DNA of 56,322 bases, taken from NCBI GenBank assembly GCA_031279015.1, contig JAITJI010000065.1:1-56322 (forward strand). Direction: 5' to 3'. The stretch comes from Spirochaetaceae bacterium. Lineage in GTDB: Bacteria; Spirochaetota; Spirochaetia; Treponematales; Breznakiellaceae. The notes beneath the pieces were generated by a model, which was not told the origin of the DNA, did no database searches, and worked only from the letters and a program-made list of their open reading frames with translations. The position numbers and the translations under genes are program-made. Below are positions 8,314-16,054 of this stretch, in pieces (position 1 is the first letter of the stretch; each line of letters begins with the position of its first letter).

Positions 8314-8901
8314 ATGTTTACATTAGTTCCCTGTGAGGCGGGCTGTGGTCATTCGGCGATCACCGGGTCCCGTTTATGCGTCTTTCATGCGGCGGATCCG
8401 AAAAAGGAATCCGCCCGGATCGAAGCCTATATTTCCGGACGGAAACAGGTGAAAGATCTCAACGCTCCGGGGCTCTGTTTTGAGGGGGTTGATTTTTCCC
8501 GGCGGCAGTTTTACGGCTGCAATTTCAACCACGCCATTTTTTCACGGTGCCTCTTTACCAAATCCCTTATGCGGATGGTTTTCTTTGATTTTGCCAGTTT
8601 TTACGGCTGTGATTTTTCCGAATGCGATCTGCAGTTTCTGTCCTTTGCCGGTTCGGTGCTGCAGAACTGTACCTTTGAAGGCTCCGAACTGCTGCACGTC
8701 AATTACGGCGGTTCAACGATCCGGGAGTGTACCTTCAACAAGTCCAACCTGTACAACAGCCGGTTTATTAATGCCGATATGGAGTACGCCGACTTTATTG
8801 ACTGCAACATCAAAAGGGTCTATTTTATCAAAGCCAAGCAGGAGGGGGTTTCCTTTAAGTCTTCCAATACGGCGGAAGCGATTTTTGAATTGGGAGAATG
8901 A
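8314..8901 (+). CDS. Pentapeptide-repeat protein with N-terminal Cys/His motif
   Basis: 195 residues. Residues 50-190 are pentapeptide-like repeats of the A(D/N)LxX kind (CNFNHAIF, CDFSECDLQFLSF, CTFEGSELL, SRFINADMEYADF), predicted to form a right-handed quadrilateral beta-helix. Such proteins can mimic DNA or act as scaffolds; the role here is unknown. The first 25 residues hold C-x3-C-x10-C-x2-H (CEAGCGHSAITGSRLCVFH), a plausible zinc site not usual for this fold. Start 8314 is dictated by the promoter (see 8278-8306); AGGA is too close to be a normal ribosome site. The MBL-fold gene begins inside its stop codon (ATGA), so they form an operon. Confidence 0.8.
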   Translation: MFTLVPCEAGCGHSAITGSRLCVFHAADPKKESARIEAYISGRKQVKDLNAPGLCFEGVDFSRRQFYGCNFNHAIFSRCLFTKSLMRMVFFDFASFYGCDFSECDLQFLSFAGSVLQNCTFEGSELLHVNYGGSTIRECTFNKSNLYNSRFINADMEYADFIDCNIKRVYFIKAKQEGVSFKSSNTAEAIFELGE

Positions 8902-9539
8902 CGGTGAAGCTGTTTTTCCATTACTGTTCCTTTGGGTTCAGTAACTGTTATATTCTGGGCACCGAAAATACCGGCGACAAAAAGGGTGATTCCTCCATGG
9001 CGCTTATCGTCGATCCGGGAGTCATGGATGAGGCGATCCTTGACTTTATCGAAAACAACAACTACACCCTGCGGGGGGTGCTGATAACCCATGATCACCG
9101 CAACCATGTTCATGGGCTCCGGACTCTCAAGCGGATATACAACACCGAAATTTATGCCATAAACCACATCATCCTGGAATACCGGACAACCCTGGTCCGG
9201 GACGGAGATGTCCTTACGATTGGGCCCTTTACCATTGAGGTTATTTCCGTGCCCGGCCATTCTTCAGATTCTGCGGTGTTCAAGGCGGAGCGCTTCCTCT
9301 TTACCGGAGATGCCCTGAGCGCGGGTCTCGTGGGCGGTACCGCCAGCTCCTATGGCGCGTCGGCGCAGATGACCGCACTGCGGAGCAAGATCCTCTCCCT
9401 TCCCGGAGACTACATCATCCTCCCCGGTCACGGACCGCCCAGTTCTCTGGAGGCGGAGCGCCGCTTTAATGCGGGGCTGGAACAGTACGAACAGCGCAAA
9501 AGACAGCGCCACCAGTTTGCCCCGGAACTGTTTGAGTAG
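8898..9539 (+). CDS. Metallo-beta-lactamase-fold hydrolase with altered metal motif
   Basis: 213 residues of the MBL fold, glyoxalase II-like group. Order of motifs: THDHRNHVHG (family HxHxDH), VPGHSSDSA (second His), FTGDALSAG (bridging Asp) and LPGHGPPSS (last His). The first motif has Asn where the family has the metal-ligand Asp, which would weaken or change the second metal site. Glyoxalase II-like enzymes hydrolyse thioesters; other members act on lactones, RNA or sulfur compounds. Substrate unknown. Overlaps the pentapeptide gene by 4 bases (ATGA), implying coupled translation. Confidence 0.8.
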   Translation: MTVKLFFHYCSFGFSNCYILGTENTGDKKGDSSMALIVDPGVMDEAILDFIENNNYTLRGVLITHDHRNHVHGLRTLKRIYNTEIYAINHIILEYRTTLVRDGDVLTIGPFTIEVISVPGHSSDSAVFKAERFLFTGDALSAGLVGGTASSYGASAQMTALRSKILSLPGDYIILPGHGPPSSLEAERRFNAGLEQYEQRKRQRHQFAPELFE

Positions 9540-9595
9540 CCGGATTCCGCCTTGGGGCCCGCAGGAAGCTCCGCGCAGCATGCACAATGGAGGTC

Positions 9596-11374
9596 TTAGC
9601 GGAGCCTCCTGACGACAACCGACCGGATGCGGCCCGCCGCCAGTCCCCAGCGAGCGTTAACGTAGGCGGAAAATGCCTCCGCCTCCCGGGAAAAAGCCCA
9701 GGCCAGGCTTGGCCAGGAAGCGGATTCCTCATCCCCGGGGGGCAACACGGAACGGCGCCAGAGGTTGGCGTGTATCCGCCCCGCCAGGGTTTCACCAAAG
9801 TATTTCCCCGCCTCCGATACGGGTTGTTGCAGGCAGTAGGCCATAAATTCGTTTATTATAAGGTAGGAATCCGCCAAATCGTAACGCTGGGAATCGAAAT
9901 AAGAACGAATGAACCGCCTGGCGCCGGAGTCCAGATTCTCCCAACGGCGGCGGCTAAAGTCCCGGAAACCGGCGTCAATGAAAAAAAGGCCGTGGAACCC
10001 TTCGTGGATCATAAAAAGATTCCTGAGATAATCCGGGGATTCCCGGGAAATGGAGATGACTCCCCCTTCACCGGGGGTAAATTCTCCGGCCCGGCGGATA
10101 ATATCCGTATCAAGGAGAATGTTTTCCAGTTCCCGTTCTTCCGGGTTCAGGGGAAAGCCCTGCTGCCGGGCGGTTTCAAAAAAACGGGCCAGATCCTCCG
10201 CCCGGTAATCGTGGGCGTTCCAGCCATGGAGTTCCGCCATTTCCTCATCGGAAACCAGTCTGCCCCGGAAATCCCGCTTTTCCGTGAAAAAAGCCAGCCG
10301 CTTAAACAACCGGTCCTGGAACTGGTAATCGGCGGTATCAAAGATGATCAGCGCCGGGAAACGGGGCCAACGGAATATCTCGTACCGGGGGTCCCGCCAG
10401 GCCGACTGGGGGTAGGCCAGGATGATCCCCGGGTCGGCGGGGACAGGTTCCGCAGGGAAGACCCGGGAGGAACTAAGCCCCAGATCCAGGGCGGCCAGGG
10501 AAGATTCCGTCCGAATCCGTACCGGATAGGGTTCTGCGGGAAAGATCCCCTGGGGAATAAGGATATCCCCTTCTGACTCGCTCCGGGGGCTTGCAAAATC
10601 AAAACTCAGATCCCCCACCGTAACGAGCGCCCGCTCTGTCAGACCCAGGAGGGACAGCTCCATCTTTTCGGCAATCCGGTATTCCGGGAAGGGTTCAATA
10701 ACCAGACAGTCTCCGCCCTCCGGGACATCCCGTTCAAGAAACACAAAAGGGCTTACGGAAAGCGTCGGCGCCCCGGTGGGACCCTCCGCCGGCAGAGCCG
10801 CTGGTTCCGCCGCCGGTCCGGCAGCCGGAGGAATCGGCGGTCCGGGTTCCCAGGCAAATCCAAACCACCGGGGGATAAATCGCAGCGCCCGGAGCCGGAA
10901 AACAGGGGCGACGGCGTCCCCGGCATCGGCAGGGGGGGGAGAACCGGAAATCCGGGTGATGCTGAACCCTTCCACGATGCCCGGAGGAACCGGCACTGCA
11001 TACCGGATCCTGCCGGGGATGCTGTCCACCCCCAGAAAGGCGGCGTCCCGGGGAAGGGTCCAGACAGTCCCGCCGATCTCCAGAACCAGCTCATCGGACC
11101 TGGCGCCGGCGGCCGGTACATAGTCCAGTTCCAGGGACGTATCGGGGGGAATCACCGGGGGTTTTTCAAAACTGTACCGAAGCTGTGAAGGGCCTGAGGG
11201 GCCAAGGCTGCCCGTTAGTCCCGCCTTGGAGAGGGCCAAGAGTACCGTTTCCTCCCCTGCGCCGGAGAAGGGGATACCGGCGGGTTTCTTATAGACACAG
11301 GAAACCATCAGGACGGCCAGGATACAGAGGAACAGTCCCTCCGGGAAAAAAGAACGGAACCTGCGGTCGGACAT
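9596..11374 (-). CDS. Lipoprotein with HExxH metallopeptidase signature
   Basis: 592 residues. A basic N-terminus, hydrophobic stretch GLFLCILAVL and lipobox LMVSC (lipid-modified Cys 26) mark a lipoprotein. Residues 175-205 are a proline/alanine-rich linker (PPIPPAAGPAAEPAALPAEG). The C-terminal half holds MIHEGFHGLFF, i.e. HEGFH at about 457-461, and about 47 residues on INEFMAYCLQQ with Glu about 509, the spacing expected of a gluzincin zinc site. I do not recognise the family as a whole. Start 11374 is preferred because an upstream in-frame ATG (11413) would overlap the preceding gene and push the signal peptide inward. That upstream gene ends 1 base before this ATG, so the two are co-transcribed. 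Confidence 0.7.
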   Translation of the reverse strand: MSDRRFRSFFPEGLFLCILAVLMVSCVYKKPAGIPFSGAGEETVLLALSKAGLTGSLGPSGPSQLRYSFEKPPVIPPDTSLELDYVPAAGARSDELVLEIGGTVWTLPRDAAFLGVDSIPGRIRYAVPVPPGIVEGFSITRISGSPPPADAGDAVAPVFRLRALRFIPRWFGFAWEPGPPIPPAAGPAAEPAALPAEGPTGAPTLSVSPFVFLERDVPEGGDCLVIEPFPEYRIAEKMELSLLGLTERALVTVGDLSFDFASPRSESEGDILIPQGIFPAEPYPVRIRTESSLAALDLGLSSSRVFPAEPVPADPGIILAYPQSAWRDPRYEIFRWPRFPALIIFDTADYQFQDRLFKRLAFFTEKRDFRGRLVSDEEMAELHGWNAHDYRAEDLARFFETARQQGFPLNPEERELENILLDTDIIRRAGEFTPGEGGVISISRESPDYLRNLFMIHEGFHGLFFIDAGFRDFSRRRWENLDSGARRFIRSYFDSQRYDLADSYLIINEFMAYCLQQPVSEAGKYFGETLAGRIHANLWRRSVLPPGDEESASWPSLAWAFSREAEAFSAYVNARWGLAAGRIRSVVVRRLR

Positions 11375-11375
11375 A

Positions 11376-12158
11376 TTACAGGGCGATGATTCCCCGGGCG
11401 ATGATCTGGGCAAGGGAATACTTTCGCTCCTTTGTTATATCCGCTCCCTCCCGGAGAAAGGTCTCAAGCTGGGCGGAAAAGGATTCGGGCAGGACCGGAA
11501 GCTCAATCATCTGCCGGTAATAGGCCCGGTGGGAAGGTTCAAACCGGCGGTTAATGCAGAACAGGGTCAGGCAGGCGCTTTTGATAAACCCTGAGGCGGA
11601 TATAAGATAGTAAAAATCATCTCCCTGGAACAGAGCGGCCCCCAGGTCTCCTAAAAAATGTTCCATTTTGGATTGATTCGCATCCCGCATCCGGGACCAG
11701 AATTCGGGGGAAGGTTCCCGGAGGCGTCTCTGAATGACGCCGATCCAGCCGTTGCGGTTAAAGAGCACTTCCCCATTGATCAGACGGTAGAATCCGTAAG
11801 TTCCCAGATCCTTGAGGAACCACAGGGATTCCCGCCGGGTATCGGCAAAGGAAATCATATCCTCAATCTGCCCGGTGGACTTATACTCTATCCGTACCGG
11901 CAGATTCCCCACTAAAAAACGATCCTTGGCGCCGCTTCCGGATGTTTCAAAGGCCGTCGCATCTTCCCCATAGCAACCCCTCCGTTCGGCGGCATCGGGG
12001 ATAAAGCCGGTGTAAAAGACATCCAGAATAAGGGCAAAATAGGGGTCCAGGGTGTCCGGCAGGGCAGCTTCATTCAGGGAAACGCATTCAACTCCCGGCC
12101 ACCGGGACAAAATCCCCACAAATTTGTCCACCAGGACTTTGGTTTTATATTTCATCAT
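11376..12158 (-). CDS. Conserved-looking protein of unknown function, nucleotidyltransferase-like pattern
   Basis: 260 residues, cytoplasmic, no signal or membrane segment. The opening (VDKFVGILSRWPGVECVSL) and the aspartate-bearing YFALILDVFY resemble the start of nucleotidyltransferase-fold proteins such as the DUF4037 group, and the helical C-terminal half (CLTLFCINRRFEPSHRAYYR) resembles the helical partner domain of those. The GS-x-D hallmark is not clearly present, so the assignment is weak. The lipoprotein gene follows 1 base later. A 20-bp palindrome (12156-12175) covers its start codon, and no Shine-Dalgarno site is visible. Confidence 0.55.
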   Translation of the reverse strand: MMKYKTKVLVDKFVGILSRWPGVECVSLNEAALPDTLDPYFALILDVFYTGFIPDAAERRGCYGEDATAFETSGSGAKDRFLVGNLPVRIEYKSTGQIEDMISFADTRRESLWFLKDLGTYGFYRLINGEVLFNRNGWIGVIQRRLREPSPEFWSRMRDANQSKMEHFLGDLGAALFQGDDFYYLISASGFIKSACLTLFCINRRFEPSHRAYYRQMIELPVLPESFSAQLETFLREGADITKERKYSLAQIIARGIIAL

Positions 12159-12175
12159 GGTACTATACTACCATG
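12156..12175. promoter_or_regulatory. 20-bp palindrome between divergent genes
   Basis: CATGGTA (12156-12162), six bases, TACCATG (12169-12175): perfect 7-bp arms. A TATACT box (12164-12169) lies in it in the forward direction. It covers the start codon of the reverse gene, so a bound protein could block both sides. No recognised binding family. Confidence 0.45.
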
Positions 12176-12186
12176 GAAAGGGAATC

Positions 12187-12798
12187 GTGAAAATCCATAA
12201 TCCCCCGTTTTTCCGTTTTGTGGTCCTTATCCCTCACCGGGACAGCCAAAGGGTCCTTGGGGACTACCGCCGCCGGCTCTTTGCCGCAGGGTTTGACGGG
12301 GCATGGTCTTTTCCCGCCATGGCGCCCCTGGCCCTGGTCTCCCGGCCCTGCGATCCCGGTGAATTGAAAACCCTGGCCTATTCCCTCCGGAATCTCACCT
12401 TGTCGGAGGGAGGAGACGGCAGCATCGGCGCCGGACCGGGGGCCATGGTCGAATGTCCCGGAGGGTCCGGCGCCTCCGGCAGATCCTTCAGCCTTTGGGG
12501 GCTCTCCCTCCGTGCCCGGCTTCCCCTTGACGCCGGACCCTTCATCCCGCCGGAAGCTCTGGTCCGGCCCTTCCCTGCTCCGGTCCTCTGCGCCGCTCTT
12601 CTTTATCCGGCGGAGGAAGAAAGTTTCGCCGGGAATCCGGTAATGGGCCTCCCTTCAGCGCCGGTTTTTTCATTCCGGGCCGCATCGGTGGCAAATCTGA
12701 TCTGGCGGCCCCTCCGGCCGGAAAACCGTACCGGAGACTCCTGGGGATTCTCCGCCCTCTGGGAAACCGGTAAGGCCCGCTGGCTTCCTTCGTGTTAA
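12187..12798 (+). CDS. Protein of unknown function
   Basis: 203 residues from GTG at 12187, chosen because GGAAAGGGA sits 3 to 8 bases upstream; an earlier ATG would run back through the divergent gene. The N-terminal part (FRFVVLIPHRDSQRVLGDYRRRLFAAGF) has the look of a 2H/RNA-ligase-like alpha-beta fold, but the two H-x-T/S motifs of that family are missing. The middle is Gly/Pro-rich. I cannot give a function. The DUF167 gene follows after 13 bases in the same direction, so they are probably one unit. Confidence 0.55.
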   Translation: MKIHNPPFFRFVVLIPHRDSQRVLGDYRRRLFAAGFDGAWSFPAMAPLALVSRPCDPGELKTLAYSLRNLTLSEGGDGSIGAGPGAMVECPGGSGASGRSFSLWGLSLRARLPLDAGPFIPPEALVRPFPAPVLCAALLYPAEEESFAGNPVMGLPSAPVFSFRAASVANLIWRPLRPENRTGDSWGFSALWETGKARWLPSC

Positions 12799-12811
12799 GG
12801 GGGGATTTAGG

Positions 12812-13138
12812 GTGAAAAAACAGAGCAATCCCGGCAAGGGGAATCCTAAGGCGGCCCTATTCCTGGATCTGAGCGTGCAGCCCGGCGCTTCCCGTTCCGA
12901 ACCGGCGGGGATACGCAATGGCCGGCTCCGGGTACGGATTGCCGCGGCCCCGGAAGGCGGCAAGGCAAATGAGGAACTCAAGTCCTGGCTCTCACGGCTC
13001 CTGGGTTGTCCCAGGAAGGACATCCTCATTAAAAGCGGGGAAAAATCCCGGTTAAAAACCATTACCCTGCCCCCGAATCTGCGTGAAAGGGTGGAAGCCC
13101 TTTTGAGGGATGAAGCAAAAAAGCAGGGGTCCCCATAG
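12812..13138 (+). CDS. DUF167/YggU family protein
   Basis: 108 residues from a GTG that follows AAGGGGGGAT. The DUF167 pattern is clear: LSVQPGASRSE, RLRVRIAAAPEGGKANEEL (the GKAN core) and IKSGEKSRLKTITL with the G-x-x-S-R-x-K ending. Members are small, cytoplasmic and about 100 residues, with known structures (YggU) but no agreed function. Often found near division or pyrroline-reductase genes; not so here. Confidence 0.85.
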   Translation: MKKQSNPGKGNPKAALFLDLSVQPGASRSEPAGIRNGRLRVRIAAAPEGGKANEELKSWLSRLLGCPRKDILIKSGEKSRLKTITLPPNLRERVEALLRDEAKKQGSP

Positions 13139-13484
13139 TAATAACATGACCGGCGGATTGGGGATTATGAGGGTCTATCCCCGCCGAAACTTGACGATGA
13201 ACAGCTTTGCGCCGCCGCCCGGACGGTACAGGCCCGCGCCGCCTGGAGGCGGCGGAATATATTGGCAAAACGGGCATCAAAGATGAAAAAGAAGAAAAGA
13301 GCTTCCTTCACCGTAACTAAATTCCACCGCATCCTACAAAATGCCGGATGGTGTCAGTCACTTTTTTTTGCGGATGACCTTTACGGGGTCGATAAAAGTC
13401 ATTACGATAATATGTAGTTGAATCGATGTCGCGTTTTGCGCCTTTGGAATTAAAATCCCTTGAATAAAGGGATGGAGGTTTAGT
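13139..13484. other. 346-base intergenic stretch without a supported gene
   Basis: Short open frames exist in all three forward frames (for example ATG 13147 to TGA 13284, 45 codons) but none has a ribosome site or a recognised product. The part 13190-13290 is GC-rich and could be a gene remnant; 13340-13470 is AT-richer and should carry the promoter of the following gene, though no convincing -35/-10 pair is visible. Confidence 0.5.
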
Positions 13485-13985
13485 ATGAAAAAAATGATTC
13501 TCCTGGCAGGTGTGTTGCTGCTCTGGACAGGGCTCCGCTTGGCTGCGGATCCGGTGGAAGGCTACTGGGTCAGTGTGGATGACAAAACCGGCAAGATTAC
13601 CGCCGGCTGGGAGATCTACCAAAACGGGGGGAAACTCTTCGGTAAGATTTTAAGCATAGCGGGATTCCCCCAGGATGTCAAAGCCGATAAATGCAAGGAT
13701 TCCTACGCCGGTTTTCCCGTTTCCGGCAAGGTAAACCAGTTGCCCGTGACGGGAACCCCCTGGATCTTCGGCTTAACCATGGACAAGCCTGGTCAGTGGA
13801 GCGGCGGTCATGTGGTGGACCCGGACTCCGGCAATATGTACAAGTGTAAGATAAGCTACCGGTCGGCAGACGGAAACCGCTACAAGGTCGATACCCTGGA
13901 AATGCGGGGCGAAATTGGACTCGGCATCGGCCGCAGCCAATACTGGCGGAAGAGCACCCTGAGCGAGGCAGGGAGTCTCCACTAG
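13485..13985 (+). CDS. DUF2147 secreted protein
   Basis: 166 residues. A signal peptide (KKMILLAGVLLLWTGLRLAA, likely cleavage after LAADP or just before) precedes a lipocalin-like DUF2147 domain: VEGYWVSVDDKTGK, LFGKILSIAG, a Cys-containing DKCKDSY, WSGGHVVDPDSGNMYKCKI and the closing GIGRSQYWRK. Family members are small periplasmic proteins of unknown role, sometimes stress-related. ATG follows GGATGGAGG (13471-13478). It is monocistronic. Confidence 0.85.
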   Translation: MKKMILLAGVLLLWTGLRLAADPVEGYWVSVDDKTGKITAGWEIYQNGGKLFGKILSIAGFPQDVKADKCKDSYAGFPVSGKVNQLPVTGTPWIFGLTMDKPGQWSGGHVVDPDSGNMYKCKISYRSADGNRYKVDTLEMRGEIGLGIGRSQYWRKSTLSEAGSLH

Positions 13986-14101
13986 AAGTTTATTGCGCTT
14001 TGCCCGTAAAAGCTCTAAAACTCACTCCGTCTCTCCCTGGTTTTTTATCAGGGCTGGGGGTCTAATGAAGGCGCCGGGGTAACAGGTTGCCGGCCCAGGG
14101 G

Positions 14102-14644
14102 TCATAAGCCGGAGATCAATTCCCTGTAGAATTCGTAGTTTTCCCGGTCAAAACAGACAAAGATCACCCTGGTGATAAGGGGCGTTTGGAGGAGGGTGTT
14201 TTTTACCGATGCTACGGCGATCTTTGCGGCGGCGGCCTTTGGATAGCCGTATACCCCGGTGCTGATGTTGGGAAAGGCGATGCTCCTCAACCCCGATCCC
14301 GCCGCAAGCAGGAGACTCTTCCGGTAACAGGAGGTCAGGATTTCCGCTTCCCCAAAACCGCCGCCCCGCCATACGGGTCCCACGGTGTGGATCACCTTCC
14401 TGCAGGAAAGCCGGCCGGCCCCGGTGATAATAGCATCCCCCGGAGGGCAGGCCCCCCCGGGGTTTCTCCGCCGCCGTTCCGCAATAAGCCGGCATTCCTC
14501 CAGCAGCGCGGGCCCTGCGGCCCGGTGAATGGCGCCATCCACTCCCCCGCCGCCCATGAGGCTGGAATTGGCGGCATTAACGATAGCATCTACCGTAAGG
14601 CTTGTAATATCGCCCAGGATAAGTTCAAATTTGAGATCTTCCAT
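14102..14644 (-). CDS. Macro-domain protein (O-acetyl-ADP-ribose / ADP-ribose hydrolase type)
   Basis: 180 residues covering one macro domain of the YmdB/MacroD class. Seen: GDITSLTVDAIVNAANSSL, the GGGGVDGAIHRAAG glycine loop, CRKVIHTVGPVW and the phosphate-binding FPNISTGVYGYPKAAAA. The Asn in VNAAN and the Asp in GVDGAIH match the catalytic set of O-acetyl-ADP-ribose deacetylases, which also remove mono-ADP-ribose from acidic residues. Start ATG 14644 fits GGGGAGG 12 bases upstream; a TTG at 14665 would be the alternative. Divergent from icd across a spacer with a long inverted repeat. Confidence 0.9.
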   Translation of the reverse strand: MEDLKFELILGDITSLTVDAIVNAANSSLMGGGGVDGAIHRAAGPALLEECRLIAERRRRNPGGACPPGDAIITGAGRLSCRKVIHTVGPVWRGGGFGEAEILTSCYRKSLLLAAGSGLRSIAFPNISTGVYGYPKAAAAKIAVASVKNTLLQTPLITRVIFVCFDRENYEFYRELISGL

Positions 14645-14701
14645 AGAATAGATATTCCTCCCCAACGCCTACAACCGCATAGGCAAAAAACCGTGGTTGC
14701 C

Positions 14702-14741
14702 GCTATACTAAAACCGATCTGTTGGTATGAATCAGTATAGC
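14702..14741. promoter_or_regulatory. Inverted repeat between macro-domain gene and icd
   Basis: GCTATACT (14702-14709) and AGTATAGC (14734-14741) are perfect 8-bp arms 24 bases apart. Each arm contains TATACT, a good -10 box, on opposite strands. Clear -35 partners were not found, so this is a candidate operator or paired promoter only. Confidence 0.4.
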
Positions 14742-14769
14742 TGTTTTGAATGATCTTTTGGAGGTATCC

Positions 14770-15969
14770 ATGGCGGCACGGATTACAATGAAGACTCCCC
14801 TGGTGGAGATAGACGGGGATGAGATGACCCGGGTGCTCTGGGTTCTGGTTAAGGAACTGCTTATCCTGCCCCGGGTGGATCTGAAAACCGAATACTACGA
14901 TCTGGGGCTCTTAAACCGGGACGCCACCGGGGATGCAGTTACCGTGGAATCCGCAAAGGCCATACAGAGGCTGGGGGTGGGGGTGAAGTGCGCCACCATC
15001 ACCAGCAACGCCGGCCGGCAGGTTGAGTACCATCTGAAAAAGCTCTATCCCAGCCCCAACGCCACAATCCGGGCGATTCTGGACGGAACGGTGTTCCGTA
15101 AACCCATTGCCGTATCCAACATCAGCCCCTCGGTGTCCACCTGGAAAAAACCCATAATCATCGGCCGTCATGCCTACGGAGATGTGTATAAAAATGCGGA
15201 GCTCGCCGTCCCCGGACCGGGAAGGGCGGAGATCCTCTATACCGGGGCCAACGGAGAGGAGATCCGGACCCTGATAGCGGAATTTTCCGGCCCCGGCATC
15301 GTCCAGGGCATCCACAACCTGGATGAATCGATCCGGAATTTCGCCCGGGCCTGTTTCCGTTATGCCCTGGATGAAAAGCTGCCGATCTGGTTTGCGGCCA
15401 AGGACACCATATCAAAAATCTACGACGGCCGCTTCAAGGAACTCTTCAATGAAGTCTACAAGACCGAATTCCGGGAGCAATGCGATGCCGGGGGGATCTC
15501 CTATTTTTATACCCTCATCGATGACGCGGTTGCCCGGGTAGTCAAGGGCGAGGGAGGATTCCTTTGGGCCTGCAAAAACTACGACGGGGATGTGATGAGC
15601 GACATGATCGCCAGCGCCTCGGGGAGCCTTGCCATGATGACCAGCGTCCTCGTGTCCCCCTCCGGAGCAATTGAATACGAAGCCGCTCACGGTACGGTAC
15701 AGCAGCATTACTACCGTTGGCAGCGGGGGGAAAAAACCAGTACCAACCCCACGGCGCTGATCTTCGCCTGGACCGGGGCATTGGCAAAACGGGGAGAACT
15801 TGACCGGATTCCGGAACTCAGGGCCTTTGCGAAAGGGCTGGAGCAGGCGGTCCTGCAAACTATAGAAGCGGGGGAAATGACCGGCGACCTTGCACGGCTG
15901 GCCGTACCCGCCCCTCAAAAAGCGCTGGATTCCCGGGAATTTATAGAGGCCATTGCCCGCCGCCTGTAA
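14770..15969 (+). CDS. icd: Isocitrate dehydrogenase, eukaryote-like (type II) homodimer class
   Basis: 399 residues. Oxidises isocitrate to 2-oxoglutarate. The opening TPLVEIDGDEMTR and the block EAAHGTV...TSTNPTALIFAWTGAL place it with the eukaryotic cytosolic/mitochondrial NADP enzymes rather than E. coli Icd. Substrate residues are visible (SxN-type phospho-loop replaced by TITSNA; conserved YKTEF, DDAVARV). In NADP-specific members the segment is GTVTRHY, with Arg holding the 2'-phosphate; here it is GTVQQHY, so the Arg is Gln. Cofactor preference may be changed. ATG 14770 follows TTTTGGAGG at ideal spacing; the earlier in-frame ATG (14746) has no site. Confidence 0.9.
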   Translation: MAARITMKTPLVEIDGDEMTRVLWVLVKELLILPRVDLKTEYYDLGLLNRDATGDAVTVESAKAIQRLGVGVKCATITSNAGRQVEYHLKKLYPSPNATIRAILDGTVFRKPIAVSNISPSVSTWKKPIIIGRHAYGDVYKNAELAVPGPGRAEILYTGANGEEIRTLIAEFSGPGIVQGIHNLDESIRNFARACFRYALDEKLPIWFAAKDTISKIYDGRFKELFNEVYKTEFREQCDAGGISYFYTLIDDAVARVVKGEGGFLWACKNYDGDVMSDMIASASGSLAMMTSVLVSPSGAIEYEAAHGTVQQHYYRWQRGEKTSTNPTALIFAWTGALAKRGELDRIPELRAFAKGLEQAVLQTIEAGEMTGDLARLAVPAPQKALDSREFIEAIARRL

Positions 15970-16054
15970 CGCCGGTCCCGGCTCATGACCCCTTCTCTAC
16001 GCCGGTCAGAGGCTGTGTCAGGATTAAATCCGGCGGCCTTGCCAAAACAGGGTA

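Noticed and set aside
13147-13284. 45-codon frame after the DUF167 gene
   Set aside because: No ribosome site and strongly biased GC-rich composition; kept only as a remark on the gap.
14667-14684. GCCTA-N8-TAGGC palindrome upstream of the macro-domain gene
   Set aside because: Arms resemble the CCTA/TAGG operator but the gap is 8, not 9, so I did not count it as a third site. It could still be a hairpin.
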